A stretch of DNA of 24,829 nucleotides from a virus. The stretch covers positions 1-24,829 of IMG/VR virus record IMGVR_UViG_3300050821_005980; one strand, given 5' to 3'. Below the pieces are notes generated by a model. It was not told the origin of the DNA. It ran no database searches and saw nothing but the letters and a program-made list of their open reading frames with translations. The position numbers and the translations under genes are program-made. Shown here piece after piece: positions 6,208 to 13,727 of the stretch. Within the stretch, counting starts at the first letter, position 1, and each line of letters opens with the position of its first letter.

Positions 6208-8091
6208 CTATTTGAAATACCTTGGTACTAGCTCAAGGTAATTGACATAAAGCGTGGAATTGTTCACAAAACTATTTTCCTGTGCTGTGTAAGTGATAGT
6301 GATAGGGCCTGGGGAGGTTGTTTGGTGATCATCAAGACGCATATCCCTGCCAGAGCTATTGAAACTAGCCCGGGTACTCACAGGCACTCCCGTAACAAAA
6401 GAATAGGAATTATTATTCAAATTTGTTGCCGCAAAACATCCCGTGAGAAAACTAGCTGGCTGTCCAGTATAAAAGGTTCCTGCCAGGACCACAGGGCTGG
6501 TTCCGGCTAGAAACGCATTTATGCCACTTAAATTGGTGATTGATTCCACATTTGAATAACTGATCACGCCTACAACAACATCGCTCACACCTGAATTATA
6601 ATTGACCACTAAATTTGCCGTACCCGGATATGGCCTAAGTTTATAGAAAGTGCTCAGAGTGCCTCGTACAGCAAAGTTCCCGCCAGGATCAGAATTATTG
6701 TTTACCTCGGCCTTAACTAAAGCCTGATTGTTGAAGGTAACAGATTTCACATAGTTGCTACCTGAGATCGCCGAATTCACATGCACGATTAGAACGGCAT
6801 AATTTGAACAGCTCACGTTATAGGACATTGTAAAAGATTGAGGCAAACCTCCCGTGAATCGGTGAATTGTAGAATTGCAAAGGACCACGCCTGGCGTAAA
6901 GGATGGTGTTGCCGTTGATGTTGGTGTAGCAAAAAATGTCTGAGTTGGCGTTGTGGTCGGCGTGCCACTGGGCGTGGCCGTGGGCGACCAGGTTGGAGTT
7001 CCCGTGGGTGTCCCTGTAGGGCTTGCCGTTGGACTCCATGTTGGCGATGCCGTAGGGGAAGCCGATGGAGTTGCCGTAAATGTAGGGGTTGCCGTTGGGG
7101 TAACAGTAAAAGTCGGTGAGGCTGTGGGCGTGGCGGTAAATGTTGGCGTGCCTGTGGGTGAAGCGGTATATGTCGGGGTCCAGGTCGGCGTCGGCGTGCT
7201 AGTTAAGGTGATGGTAAAAGTTGGCGTCCAGGTTCCTGTGACCGTGAATGTTGAAGTATCCGTTGGGGTCACGGTCCATGTCGGAGTCACAGTGAACGTT
7301 CCTGTAAAAGTATTGGTGATCGTATAGGTCGGCGTGACGGTTGGACTGTAGGTGAATGATGGCGTCGCAGTCGGGCTATAAGTAAACGTCTGTGTTACCG
7401 TAGGCGTCACGGTGGGCGTATTGGTCGGCGTGGGCGTGGGAGCTGAAAGCAGTTCTTGACCAATGGCCGCACCGCCGGTTGTCGTTTGAGTCACAGACCA
7501 AAGTCCGGAATTCACCGGGCCCATGTATCCGCCATAGCCTTCCGTGTTGGCATTGAAAAGCGTTGTGAGCTGGCCATCTGGCGAAAAGCCGCTATTCGGA
7601 TTCGAGTTCGTAACAACAAATTCACTTTTGTTGGTCGCACTAGCCGTTAAGTTAAAGGTCGAATTATTGGCGCCGTTTTTATCCGATCCCTGTCCAAGTC
7701 CTGACACGCCATACCATTCAATCACGCCTAATCCCGCCTGGGTGCTTAGGCCCGTCGGTACATTGAAATTGATTGTGCTGAGTCCGGTACTGCTCGGTGC
7801 CCAAGTCAATAAGTCAGCCTGGCTTCCTGCCGCACCTGCCTGGGTTGTTTCAGAAACCAAAGTGAAGGTTCCATTGGTGGATGTGGCACTCACAGCTCCA
7901 AGGGTTGTCTGGTTTTGATGCGCTGTGAACATCACCGTAAAAAAATTATTTTTATTCACTACGGTGTAAGTAAGGCTATGAAATGTGGTCGAAGTAGTAT
8001 CAATTTTACTATTCGATCCAATCAAAATAGGATCGGCACGTAGACCAAAGGCTGCCATTGTTAGAAATAAAGTTGTCAAAAACTTTTTCAA
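6208..8091 (-). CDS. Large secreted two-domain protein with long Thr-Pro linker
   Basis: A 627-aa protein starting with TTG at 8089..8091, with AGGG six bases upstream. A signal peptide (KKFLTTLFLTMAAFGLRA) is probably cut before Asp-Pro. Residues about 20-215 form an N-terminal beta domain. Residues about 217-400 are a Thr/Pro/Ser-rich linker with few charges. Residues about 400-627 form a second beta domain ending in LELVPRYFK. Both domains resemble the secreted repeat family with 'VTYGG..L' and 'YYLL.P..GTANVVV' strands, for example VKSVTFNNQAL and STFYKLRPYPGTANLVV. The architecture is the same as the upstream 491-aa gene, so the pair probably arose by duplication. Such linkers usually extend adhesins from the cell surface. 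Whether this is a virion protein or is exported by the infected host is unknown. Confidence 0.75.
   Translation of the reverse strand: MKKFLTTLFLTMAAFGLRADPILIGSNSKIDTTSTTFHSLTYTVVNKNNFFTVMFTAHQNQTTLGAVSATSTNGTFTLVSETTQAGAAGSQADLLTWAPSSTGLSTINFNVPTGLSTQAGLGVIEWYGVSGLGQGSDKNGANNSTFNLTASATNKSEFVVTNSNPNSGFSPDGQLTTLFNANTEGYGGYMGPVNSGLWSVTQTTTGGAAIGQELLSAPTPTPTNTPTVTPTVTQTFTYSPTATPSFTYSPTVTPTYTITNTFTGTFTVTPTWTVTPTDTSTFTVTGTWTPTFTITLTSTPTPTWTPTYTASPTGTPTFTATPTASPTFTVTPTATPTFTATPSASPTASPTWSPTASPTGTPTGTPTWSPTATPSGTPTTTPTQTFFATPTSTATPSFTPGVVLCNSTIHRFTGGLPQSFTMSYNVSCSNYAVLIVHVNSAISGSNYVKSVTFNNQALVKAEVNNNSDPGGNFAVRGTLSTFYKLRPYPGTANLVVNYNSGVSDVVVGVISYSNVESITNLSGINAFLAGTSPVVLAGTFYTGQPASFLTGCFAATNLNNNSYSFVTGVPVSTRASFNSSGRDMRLDDHQTTSPGPITITYTAQENSFVNNSTLYVNYLELVPRYFK
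6893..7443 (-). repeat. Degenerate Thr-Pro-coding repeat tract
   Basis: About 550 bases of imperfect short repeats within the 627-aa secreted protein gene, encoding units such as TPTATPTFTATP and SPTASPTGTPTGTP. On the plus strand it reads as recurring GTNGGNGT-like units. The units are not identical copies, so the tract looks maintained at the protein level rather than as a recent expansion. It could still support slippage and length variation. Confidence 0.85.
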
Positions 8092-8101
8092 AGCGGACCC
8101 T

Positions 8102-8134
8102 AAAAAATAGGGGCACTATGCTAGCCGCCCCTAT
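8102..8134 (-). terminator. Rho-independent terminator after the 491-aa secreted protein gene
   Basis: On the minus strand ATAGGGGC (8127..8134) pairs with GCCCCTAT (8107..8114) around a 12-base loop, followed by a T tract. It lies 11 bases after the stop of the 491-aa gene. The T tract runs straight into the AGGG ribosome binding site of the downstream TTG-start gene, so reaching that gene requires read-through or a promoter I do not see. Confidence 0.8.
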
Positions 8135-8145
8135 GGATTATTTCT

Positions 8146-9621
8146 TTATCGCGGCACGAGCTCCGTATATTGCATCATCAATGGATCAGGATTGGCTCCG
8201 TAGACCTTCCAGAAAATCGGCACGGAGTTTGGATTGTAATTTCTCACATCATCCAAGGACATATAGACATTTTCTGATCCACCAACCGAATAAATGGCTC
8301 GATTGGTGACAAAGGGACTAATGTTGATTGTGGTAATTCCAGCCGAATCAAAAGCCGCAAAACATCCCGTGAGCGTGCCGTTGGCCGCACCCGTGAAATA
8401 GGTTTGCGACAAGGCATTTATCATCGGTGCATTGATGGCGGACATATTGGCTACGTACCAGACATTAAACCAACTCTCAGCGCTAACTACCGTTTCGCTT
8501 GCTTCGGTAACGCTTTGAGTGACAACGATGTTATTTGATCCCGTTGGCGGCACGAGCAAGTAATAAGTTTTCAAAGAATATGGATGGCCGCTAACTGTAC
8601 CGATACGGTTGGCCACCATGGAAACCATTGGAATTCCACCATAAGTTACGCTCTTGGTGTAATCCGTTTGACTTCCAAGTGGCATAAATACATGGACAAG
8701 CAACGCCGTGCTGGGCCCAGTGCCAACCGTGTAAGGCATGATCCATCCATTTGAGCCGGCTGTCATGGTGAGGATTGAGGCATTATCAAAGGTCACAGTG
8801 TGCGGCGTCTGAGTCGGGTTAGGCGTGGCCGTGTTCACGTAAGTCATGGTGAAAGATGGTGAAGCCGTAGGCGTGGCCGTCGAAGTAGGTGTGACCGTGC
8901 TCGTTGGTGTCGTGGTCGGCGTAATTGTGGATGTTGGTGAATTGTAGGCCAAAACTTCTAAAGAACCCTGCCACATGCCACCACTAACCGATGCTGTCAC
9001 GGCCAAAGGATAAACACCCGCAGCGGCTTCTTGTGCGTCCCACTCTTCGGCTGTCATTGTGTTTCCAGAAACCGAAGTTGCCGTTAACAATAAACTTCCC
9101 GACACAGTGAAAGGGGAAGCAGCGTATTTGTTTGCGGCCAAAAAAGAAAGAATCAAACTAGAAGGTGCCGTTGTGGTGAAATTTGAAAATAAATTAGCTG
9201 ATGCCCCGGTATTGGTTGCTGCGGAAGCGCTCACTCCCACTACACCGGTAAAACTAGCAATGCCCACACACGGATTAACATTGCCACCCCAATTCAATTG
9301 GACGTTTGCAGTACCAGTGGCCGGATTCAATAGATACCATGCCTGCTCATTATTAAAAGCGGTACTAATTTGACCAAGGGTTAAAGAAACCCCGCCATAC
9401 GTGACAACGGATGGGTTGTTTCCCACGCCGTTGCTATAAGACATATACACCACCAAAATTCCGTTCGAGTTGGTGCCTGTACAGGTAAAAGGCAGCGTCA
9501 AAGATGTGATGGAGCCGCTTGTGCAACTTGAGCCTGTTGCATCTAACACAGGTGTGGCCTGGGCACGTCCTGTAAAACAGGTCACCATTGCCCCCAGCAA
9601 AATCAGAATCACTTTTTTCAT
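8146..9621 (-). CDS. Secreted two-domain protein with Thr-Pro linker (paralogue of downstream gene)
   Basis: A 491-aa protein with a signal peptide at residues 1-22 (KKVILILLGAMVTCFTGRAQA), likely cut after Ala-Gln-Ala. Residues about 23-225 form a beta domain with ILVVYMSYSNG, VVTYGGVSLTL and WYLLNPATGTANVQL. A short Thr-Pro linker spans about 225-273. Residues 274-491 repeat the same plan, with LLVHVFMPLG, SVTYGGIPMV and YYLLVPPTGSNNIVV, and end in TELVPR. The paired strands match a domain that recurs in bacterial cell-surface proteins; its ligand is not known to me. The ribosome binding site AAGGAAGG is strong. The gene directly follows the glycine-rich tail protein gene and is closed by a terminator, so it is probably expressed late. 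Confidence 0.75.
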   Translation of the reverse strand: MKKVILILLGAMVTCFTGRAQATPVLDATGSSCTSGSITSLTLPFTCTGTNSNGILVVYMSYSNGVGNNPSVVTYGGVSLTLGQISTAFNNEQAWYLLNPATGTANVQLNWGGNVNPCVGIASFTGVVGVSASAATNTGASANLFSNFTTTAPSSLILSFLAANKYAASPFTVSGSLLLTATSVSGNTMTAEEWDAQEAAAGVYPLAVTASVSGGMWQGSLEVLAYNSPTSTITPTTTPTSTVTPTSTATPTASPSFTMTYVNTATPNPTQTPHTVTFDNASILTMTAGSNGWIMPYTVGTGPSTALLVHVFMPLGSQTDYTKSVTYGGIPMVSMVANRIGTVSGHPYSLKTYYLLVPPTGSNNIVVTQSVTEASETVVSAESWFNVWYVANMSAINAPMINALSQTYFTGAANGTLTGCFAAFDSAGITTINISPFVTNRAIYSVGGSENVYMSLDDVRNYNPNSVPIFWKVYGANPDPLMMQYTELVPR

Positions 9622-9667
9622 GGCTTGACCTTCCTTTAAAATGCCGGGCCCAATGCCAGGCGTTGAA

Positions 9668-10921
9668 TTATCCTATTTCCTGTATTATGGCAAATCCATC
9701 CGCGCCTGCGCCAGCATTTCCACCGCCACCGCCCGAGCCTGTGCCGCCAGCTCCGCCAGCTCCGACAACCACAGTAATCGGAATTTGAATTCCGTTCAAG
9801 TCGATCACCCATTCGGCATATTCTCCAGCGGAGCCGCCCCCGCCCCCGCCCCCGCCTCCCGCACCATTGCCGCCGCCGCCGCCGCATCCAGGTTTTGGGC
9901 CAACATTGCCAGCGGTCCCTCCAGCAATTCCCATCCAATTGGCTCCGCCATTTCCTCCGGCCCCGCCCCCACCTCCAGAAGCTCCCGCCGTAGCCGCCGT
10001 TTGAGAGTTTGCGTATTGAAGCCCCAAAGGATTCCCTGTGGTCATGAGTGGCGTTGAAACTTGGACTCCCGCAGCTCCGCCGGCTCCCGTTGAAATTCCA
10101 ACGCCTCCCGCAGCTCCGCCCCTGGCCAATTTGCCAACATCAATAATATAAGTACTGCCTCCCGCACCGCCCGCATTGCCATTGAATGTTGCACCGCCAC
10201 CGCCACCGCCAGCACCGGCCCCGTAAAGCCGCCCAAGAACCTTTGTGCCGCCCTTCCTCGGGAAATAAAGATAGGTCCCGGCTCCCTGAAAAACCGAGGC
10301 ATCGGTTGCGTTGCGTGGCTCGGCCACGATCCCATCAATGAAGCTCGTGCCCGCCGTGGTGCTATTCACTAAGACAAATTGAAGCTTAAAGAATCTCGCC
10401 GTGGTCGGTGCCGAGGCCTCAAAGCCGTAATGCGCCCATGCTGTGGGATTTCCAGCGGATAAATTGTACAGCGTTGTGGTGCTCACCAAATTTTGGGCGT
10501 AATCGTACCAAATGATGTAGGCCTGATTTGTGGTTGTGGCCACCGAAGTTTTAAACCACCACTCAATAAAAACGCGGTCCAGCTCGCCGAGGGCGTAGAA
10601 ATCGCCCGTGGTAAGGGTAACGCCTCCAACGTTTGCCCCTGGATTTGTGCCGCTGAATGCCTGTCCGCCATGATGGACATTGGCCGCCGTATTCTCAAGC
10701 TGGCATGAATTTCCTGATCCAAGATTGAGAACCCAATTGGAAGGGGCAACATTAGAATTTGGAGCCGCATCAATTTCAAATGATCCATTGATGATGCCCG
10801 TGCCCTTGGCAATCTGGAGCAAGGCAAAGAGGTAATTTAGATCGCCGATCATGGCCAGATAAAGCGCCAAGCGAGTTGGATCGCCGAGATTCGGATTTGT
10901 GAGATTTACCCAATTAGGCAT
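9668..10921 (-). CDS. Glycine-rich tail protein, receptor-binding candidate
   Basis: A 417-aa protein. ATG at 10919..10921 is chosen because GAGGTG lies six bases upstream and it overlaps the hub gene stop (TAATG); a GTG three codons earlier lies inside that site. Residues about 45-205 look like a jelly-roll carbohydrate-binding domain (GIINGSFEIDAAPNSNVAPS, later FFKLQFVLVNST, TSFIDGI), similar in outline to CBM4/9 modules. From about residue 230 it is dominated by Gly-rich loops broken by short beta strands, and it ends in GADGFAIIQEIG. Gly-rich sandwiches like this are seen in phage adhesins such as T-even gp38 and in many tail fibre tips. Inference: it binds the host receptor at the tail tip. 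Confidence 0.7.
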   Translation of the reverse strand: MPNWVNLTNPNLGDPTRLALYLAMIGDLNYLFALLQIAKGTGIINGSFEIDAAPNSNVAPSNWVLNLGSGNSCQLENTAANVHHGGQAFSGTNPGANVGGVTLTTGDFYALGELDRVFIEWWFKTSVATTTNQAYIIWYDYAQNLVSTTTLYNLSAGNPTAWAHYGFEASAPTTARFFKLQFVLVNSTTAGTSFIDGIVAEPRNATDASVFQGAGTYLYFPRKGGTKVLGRLYGAGAGGGGGGATFNGNAGGAGGSTYIIDVGKLARGGAAGGVGISTGAGGAAGVQVSTPLMTTGNPLGLQYANSQTAATAGASGGGGGAGGNGGANWMGIAGGTAGNVGPKPGCGGGGGNGAGGGGGGGGGSAGEYAEWVIDLNGIQIPITVVVGAGGAGGTGSGGGGGNAGAGADGFAIIQEIG

Positions 10922-12933
10922 TATTGCCACCTCGAAACGGCGTGATCTAAGTCACTTGGTTTTGTTGCTGTGGCCACTGGCAAAACAAAATCATCGGCGC
11001 CATGCCAATGGCCGGCCTGGTGCCGCCTGTATTGTGTCTCGCTCGGATCGGAAAGTTGCCCGTTTTGCGGCCAGACTAAAGAGGCCCCGCTTGGCGTAGT
11101 ATCTGCATCCGCCACCCAAAAACCGCTCGCCTCTTCAAATCCCCTCAAATTGTTCATCACAATATCGACTTGATGTTTTGTGAGGTCGATAGTTATTTGG
11201 ATAATCTCACAAACAACGTCGATATTGTGCCTAGCTGAAACAACGTGAACGTGCTGGCCTGGCCGCCATTGGAATGCAGCCCATTTCACAGAACATGAAT
11301 AAATATAGGGATCAATGCGATACTCATTGACCAAAGCTTGGGCCAAGTACATTGCATCTTGCACATTGGTGAAAAATGAATTAACGATGCTGGGAACATG
11401 CACGCCCAAATTACGAGTGTAGAGATTCGTGGTGCTATTAAATGTCACGGTTTGTTGGGTATTTTCATCCGCCTTGATATCGAAATTCACTTGAGCTTGG
11501 GTAATTTTCGATCCGGCTTGTACCCTGAAATTTGAGGTTCCAGAGCCATCTATCATGAAACCTTTGGGCTCCAAAACATTATTGTCGCTCAAGAGCGGCA
11601 AGGTTGAAACTTGATAGCACCTAAAAGGGATCATGGTAAATTGGCCCAAATTATTGGCCGTCAAGTAGGCCCGGACCTCAGACATAACCTCATTGAGCGT
11701 GGTAATCAATTTGGCTTGAGCATCCAGATAAAGGCTTGGGCTTAGGACGCACACGCGATTTTTGGCAAGCGTGTTGTCATATCCAATATCATACCAAGCC
11801 GCAGCGGTTGCAAATCCGGTGGCATCAATTGGCTGGCCAAATTGTGTCAACACATCGGCAACGATATCAGCGGGATTGTTCATCAATTGCCCATTTGCTT
11901 TTTTCTTTCCAGAGATATCCACAACTATTTTCCCACCGATGGCGTAGTCGCCTGGGCTCATCGTGAATTGAGCCGTGGCCGTATTGGTACTCAAAAAGTT
12001 TTTGACTTCCCAAATTCCAGTTGTCTTGTTGAGCACTCGGACACCATCAAAACTAAAGATGGGATGCCCAGCCACTTGGAAAACAAGATTCACTTGATCA
12101 ATTAGGATCGGTGCAATGCCATGGAGCACGTTGTAGGCATAAGGCACCGGCTTGCCGATGGCGTTGGGGTCGATGTTGGGATATTGAATGTTGTTGTAGA
12201 CCACTGGAGGAAAAAGGGCATCGAGCAAAACCTTTGCCTCTTGGATGTTGAGGATAAAGTTTTTATCGTCCAGGGCCGCGCTTGAAGGGGTCCAGGTGGC
12301 CAAGGTTTGGAATTGAGCCCAAGAAAGTCCAGAGGCTCCCATATAGAGAACGCAAGAGCCCGCATCCCAATTGTGATGCAGCCTTGAATCAAAGTAATGG
12401 GCTCCGCTGGCCATCAACTCGTTTTGGATGGTCATTTTGCCGCCACCAATCTGAGTGATCCCGTTGAAATCCGTGGTAACTCTGTTTTGAAGGGATGGCA
12501 TGCCGATCAGCCATGGCCTCCACTTCTTGCCGTTGATATCCGTTTGAACATCACTAATTCGGTACATCGCCAGCAATTCCACGGTTGTGCCCGCAATCTT
12601 TGGATCCACGGAGCCAGGCGCAATCATGGCCACCCGTGTGTTGTTGAAATCCCACATCCAAGAGCCTGGCACCAAAGCGCCAAGGGTGAAAACCTGCGTT
12701 AATTTTGTGCCATTGAAGTAAACCGCCACAATCTCATCAACCGAATCATTGAAAATTCCAGTGCCATCGCCGAGGGCGTATGTATAGTAACCTCCGCCGT
12801 TGAGCATCCAAGTGAATGCCTGAATGCCCGCCGTTATCTCAAGGCAAAATATCGGATAAGCCACCGAGCGGGCAACCGCAGCGGAAAGGGATGCCGGAGG
12901 ATTTGGGTCAATTGGCTGGCCTGGCAAAGTCAT
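10921..12933 (-). CDS. Tail tip/hub protein
   Basis: A 670-aa protein starting MTLPGQPIDPNPPASL. ATG at 12931..12933 overlaps the previous stop (ATGA) and has AGAG upstream. A longer frame starting at 12966 would intrude 36 bases into the previous gene. The position after the tape measure and distal-tail-like genes, plus the size, suggests a hub or tip protein (gp27/Tal-like role). A region rich in aromatic and beta residues (FTWMLNGGGYYTYALGDGTG) lies near the N-terminus, and VDIVMNNLRGFEEASGFWVA lies near the end. No peptidase or lysozyme domain is evident. The function is assigned mainly from gene order. Confidence 0.6.
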   Translation of the reverse strand: MTLPGQPIDPNPPASLSAAVARSVAYPIFCLEITAGIQAFTWMLNGGGYYTYALGDGTGIFNDSVDEIVAVYFNGTKLTQVFTLGALVPGSWMWDFNNTRVAMIAPGSVDPKIAGTTVELLAMYRISDVQTDINGKKWRPWLIGMPSLQNRVTTDFNGITQIGGGKMTIQNELMASGAHYFDSRLHHNWDAGSCVLYMGASGLSWAQFQTLATWTPSSAALDDKNFILNIQEAKVLLDALFPPVVYNNIQYPNIDPNAIGKPVPYAYNVLHGIAPILIDQVNLVFQVAGHPIFSFDGVRVLNKTTGIWEVKNFLSTNTATAQFTMSPGDYAIGGKIVVDISGKKKANGQLMNNPADIVADVLTQFGQPIDATGFATAAAWYDIGYDNTLAKNRVCVLSPSLYLDAQAKLITTLNEVMSEVRAYLTANNLGQFTMIPFRCYQVSTLPLLSDNNVLEPKGFMIDGSGTSNFRVQAGSKITQAQVNFDIKADENTQQTVTFNSTTNLYTRNLGVHVPSIVNSFFTNVQDAMYLAQALVNEYRIDPYIYSCSVKWAAFQWRPGQHVHVVSARHNIDVVCEIIQITIDLTKHQVDIVMNNLRGFEEASGFWVADADTTPSGASLVWPQNGQLSDPSETQYRRHQAGHWHGADDFVLPVATATKPSDLDHAVSRWQ

Positions 12934-13727
12934 AGTTGCTCTTCGAGCATGAGGCTCAATTTCCAATAATATCCAAGCTCACCATAGAAAACGAAACTCT
13001 CCTTTGCCACTGTGGAAAGCGTGACATATCTCACTTGAGCTAATTGATCGGATGCCAATGCCTCCGGGCCGAGGCCATTGTTGGCGTAATTGTCCACCAT
13101 GATGAAAAATGGTTGGAACGTGCCCACCGTCTGGAGCCATGGCCTGACAGTATCGTGCATCACCTGATCGGGGATGTATGGGATATCAATTGATCCATGC
13201 CAGGATTGGTAACGTCCCTCGGAGAATTTCTGGCCGGCAATGCTGTAATCCTTGTTGATGCCCTCATAAAACTCGTGGTGATATCCGTTCTTGTCTGGCT
13301 CATCCACCGGCGCATTGTCAAAACCGTTTCCAATGAAAATCTTTCCCACTTGCACATAGTTGGCGGCCATATCCTTGGTGAAGGTGAGTACCAAGGTGTT
13401 TTCGTTGATCGCCGGGACCGCAATCACCGTGACAAAGGCCACTCCGTTCGTATATCCCACAATCGGGACGGCTCCTAAGGCTCCGAGCTGATAGGTCAAG
13501 GCGGTAACATGGGTGAAATCAAAGCCGTGTAAGACAAGGTAAAGTGTTTCGTTGTTGTAGTTGCGATCAAGCGTGATGGTCAAGGTTTCCGTCGCCAGGG
13601 TTGCCCCTGAGCGCCAAACGTCACTTGCCAAATTGCTCAAAATGTTTGAGGCTGGGAAATAGACATTTTGCGAGCTCGCCACCACCGAGCCACCTAATTC
13701 CAATGCGTTTTTATACATGATCAGCAT
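12930..13727 (-). CDS. Distal tail protein-like (Dit position)
   Basis: A 265-aa protein whose ATG directly abuts the tape measure stop (TAA-ATG). A second ATG three codons in is a possible alternative. It is beta-rich throughout, with strands such as ETLTITLDRNYNNETLYLVL and a His/Trp-containing core (QSWHGSIDIPYIPDQV). Gene order places it as the distal tail protein that forms the ring between tail tube and hub. The length matches Dit proteins, but I see no diagnostic motif. It overlaps the next gene by four bases. Confidence 0.55.
   Translation of the reverse strand: MLIMYKNALELGGSVVASSQNVYFPASNILSNLASDVWRSGATLATETLTITLDRNYNNETLYLVLHGFDFTHVTALTYQLGALGAVPIVGYTNGVAFVTVIAVPAINENTLVLTFTKDMAANYVQVGKIFIGNGFDNAPVDEPDKNGYHHEFYEGINKDYSIAGQKFSEGRYQSWHGSIDIPYIPDQVMHDTVRPWLQTVGTFQPFFIMVDNYANNGLGPEALASDQLAQVRYVTLSTVAKESFVFYGELGYYWKLSLMLEEQL

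Noticed and set aside
6953-7327. Plus-strand frame rich in Gly-Val repeats (VGVAVGV-like)
   Set aside because: It is the antisense reading of the Thr-Pro linker of the 627-aa gene. No ribosome binding site or neighbouring plus-strand genes support it.
6893-7443. Possible CRISPR-like or satellite array
   Set aside because: The units are short, imperfect and in frame with a Thr-Pro-coding sequence. There are no spacers of even length and no conserved repeat.
9634-9660. Hairpin between the glycine-rich protein gene and the 491-aa gene as a terminator
   Set aside because: The GCCTGGC/GCCCGGC arms mismatch and the T run is only four bases, so it is much weaker than the three accepted terminators.
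10921-12966. Longer 681-aa form of the tail hub protein
   Set aside because: The extra 11 codons overlap the previous gene by 36 bases, whereas the internal ATG gives a clean ATGA overlap with a ribosome binding site.
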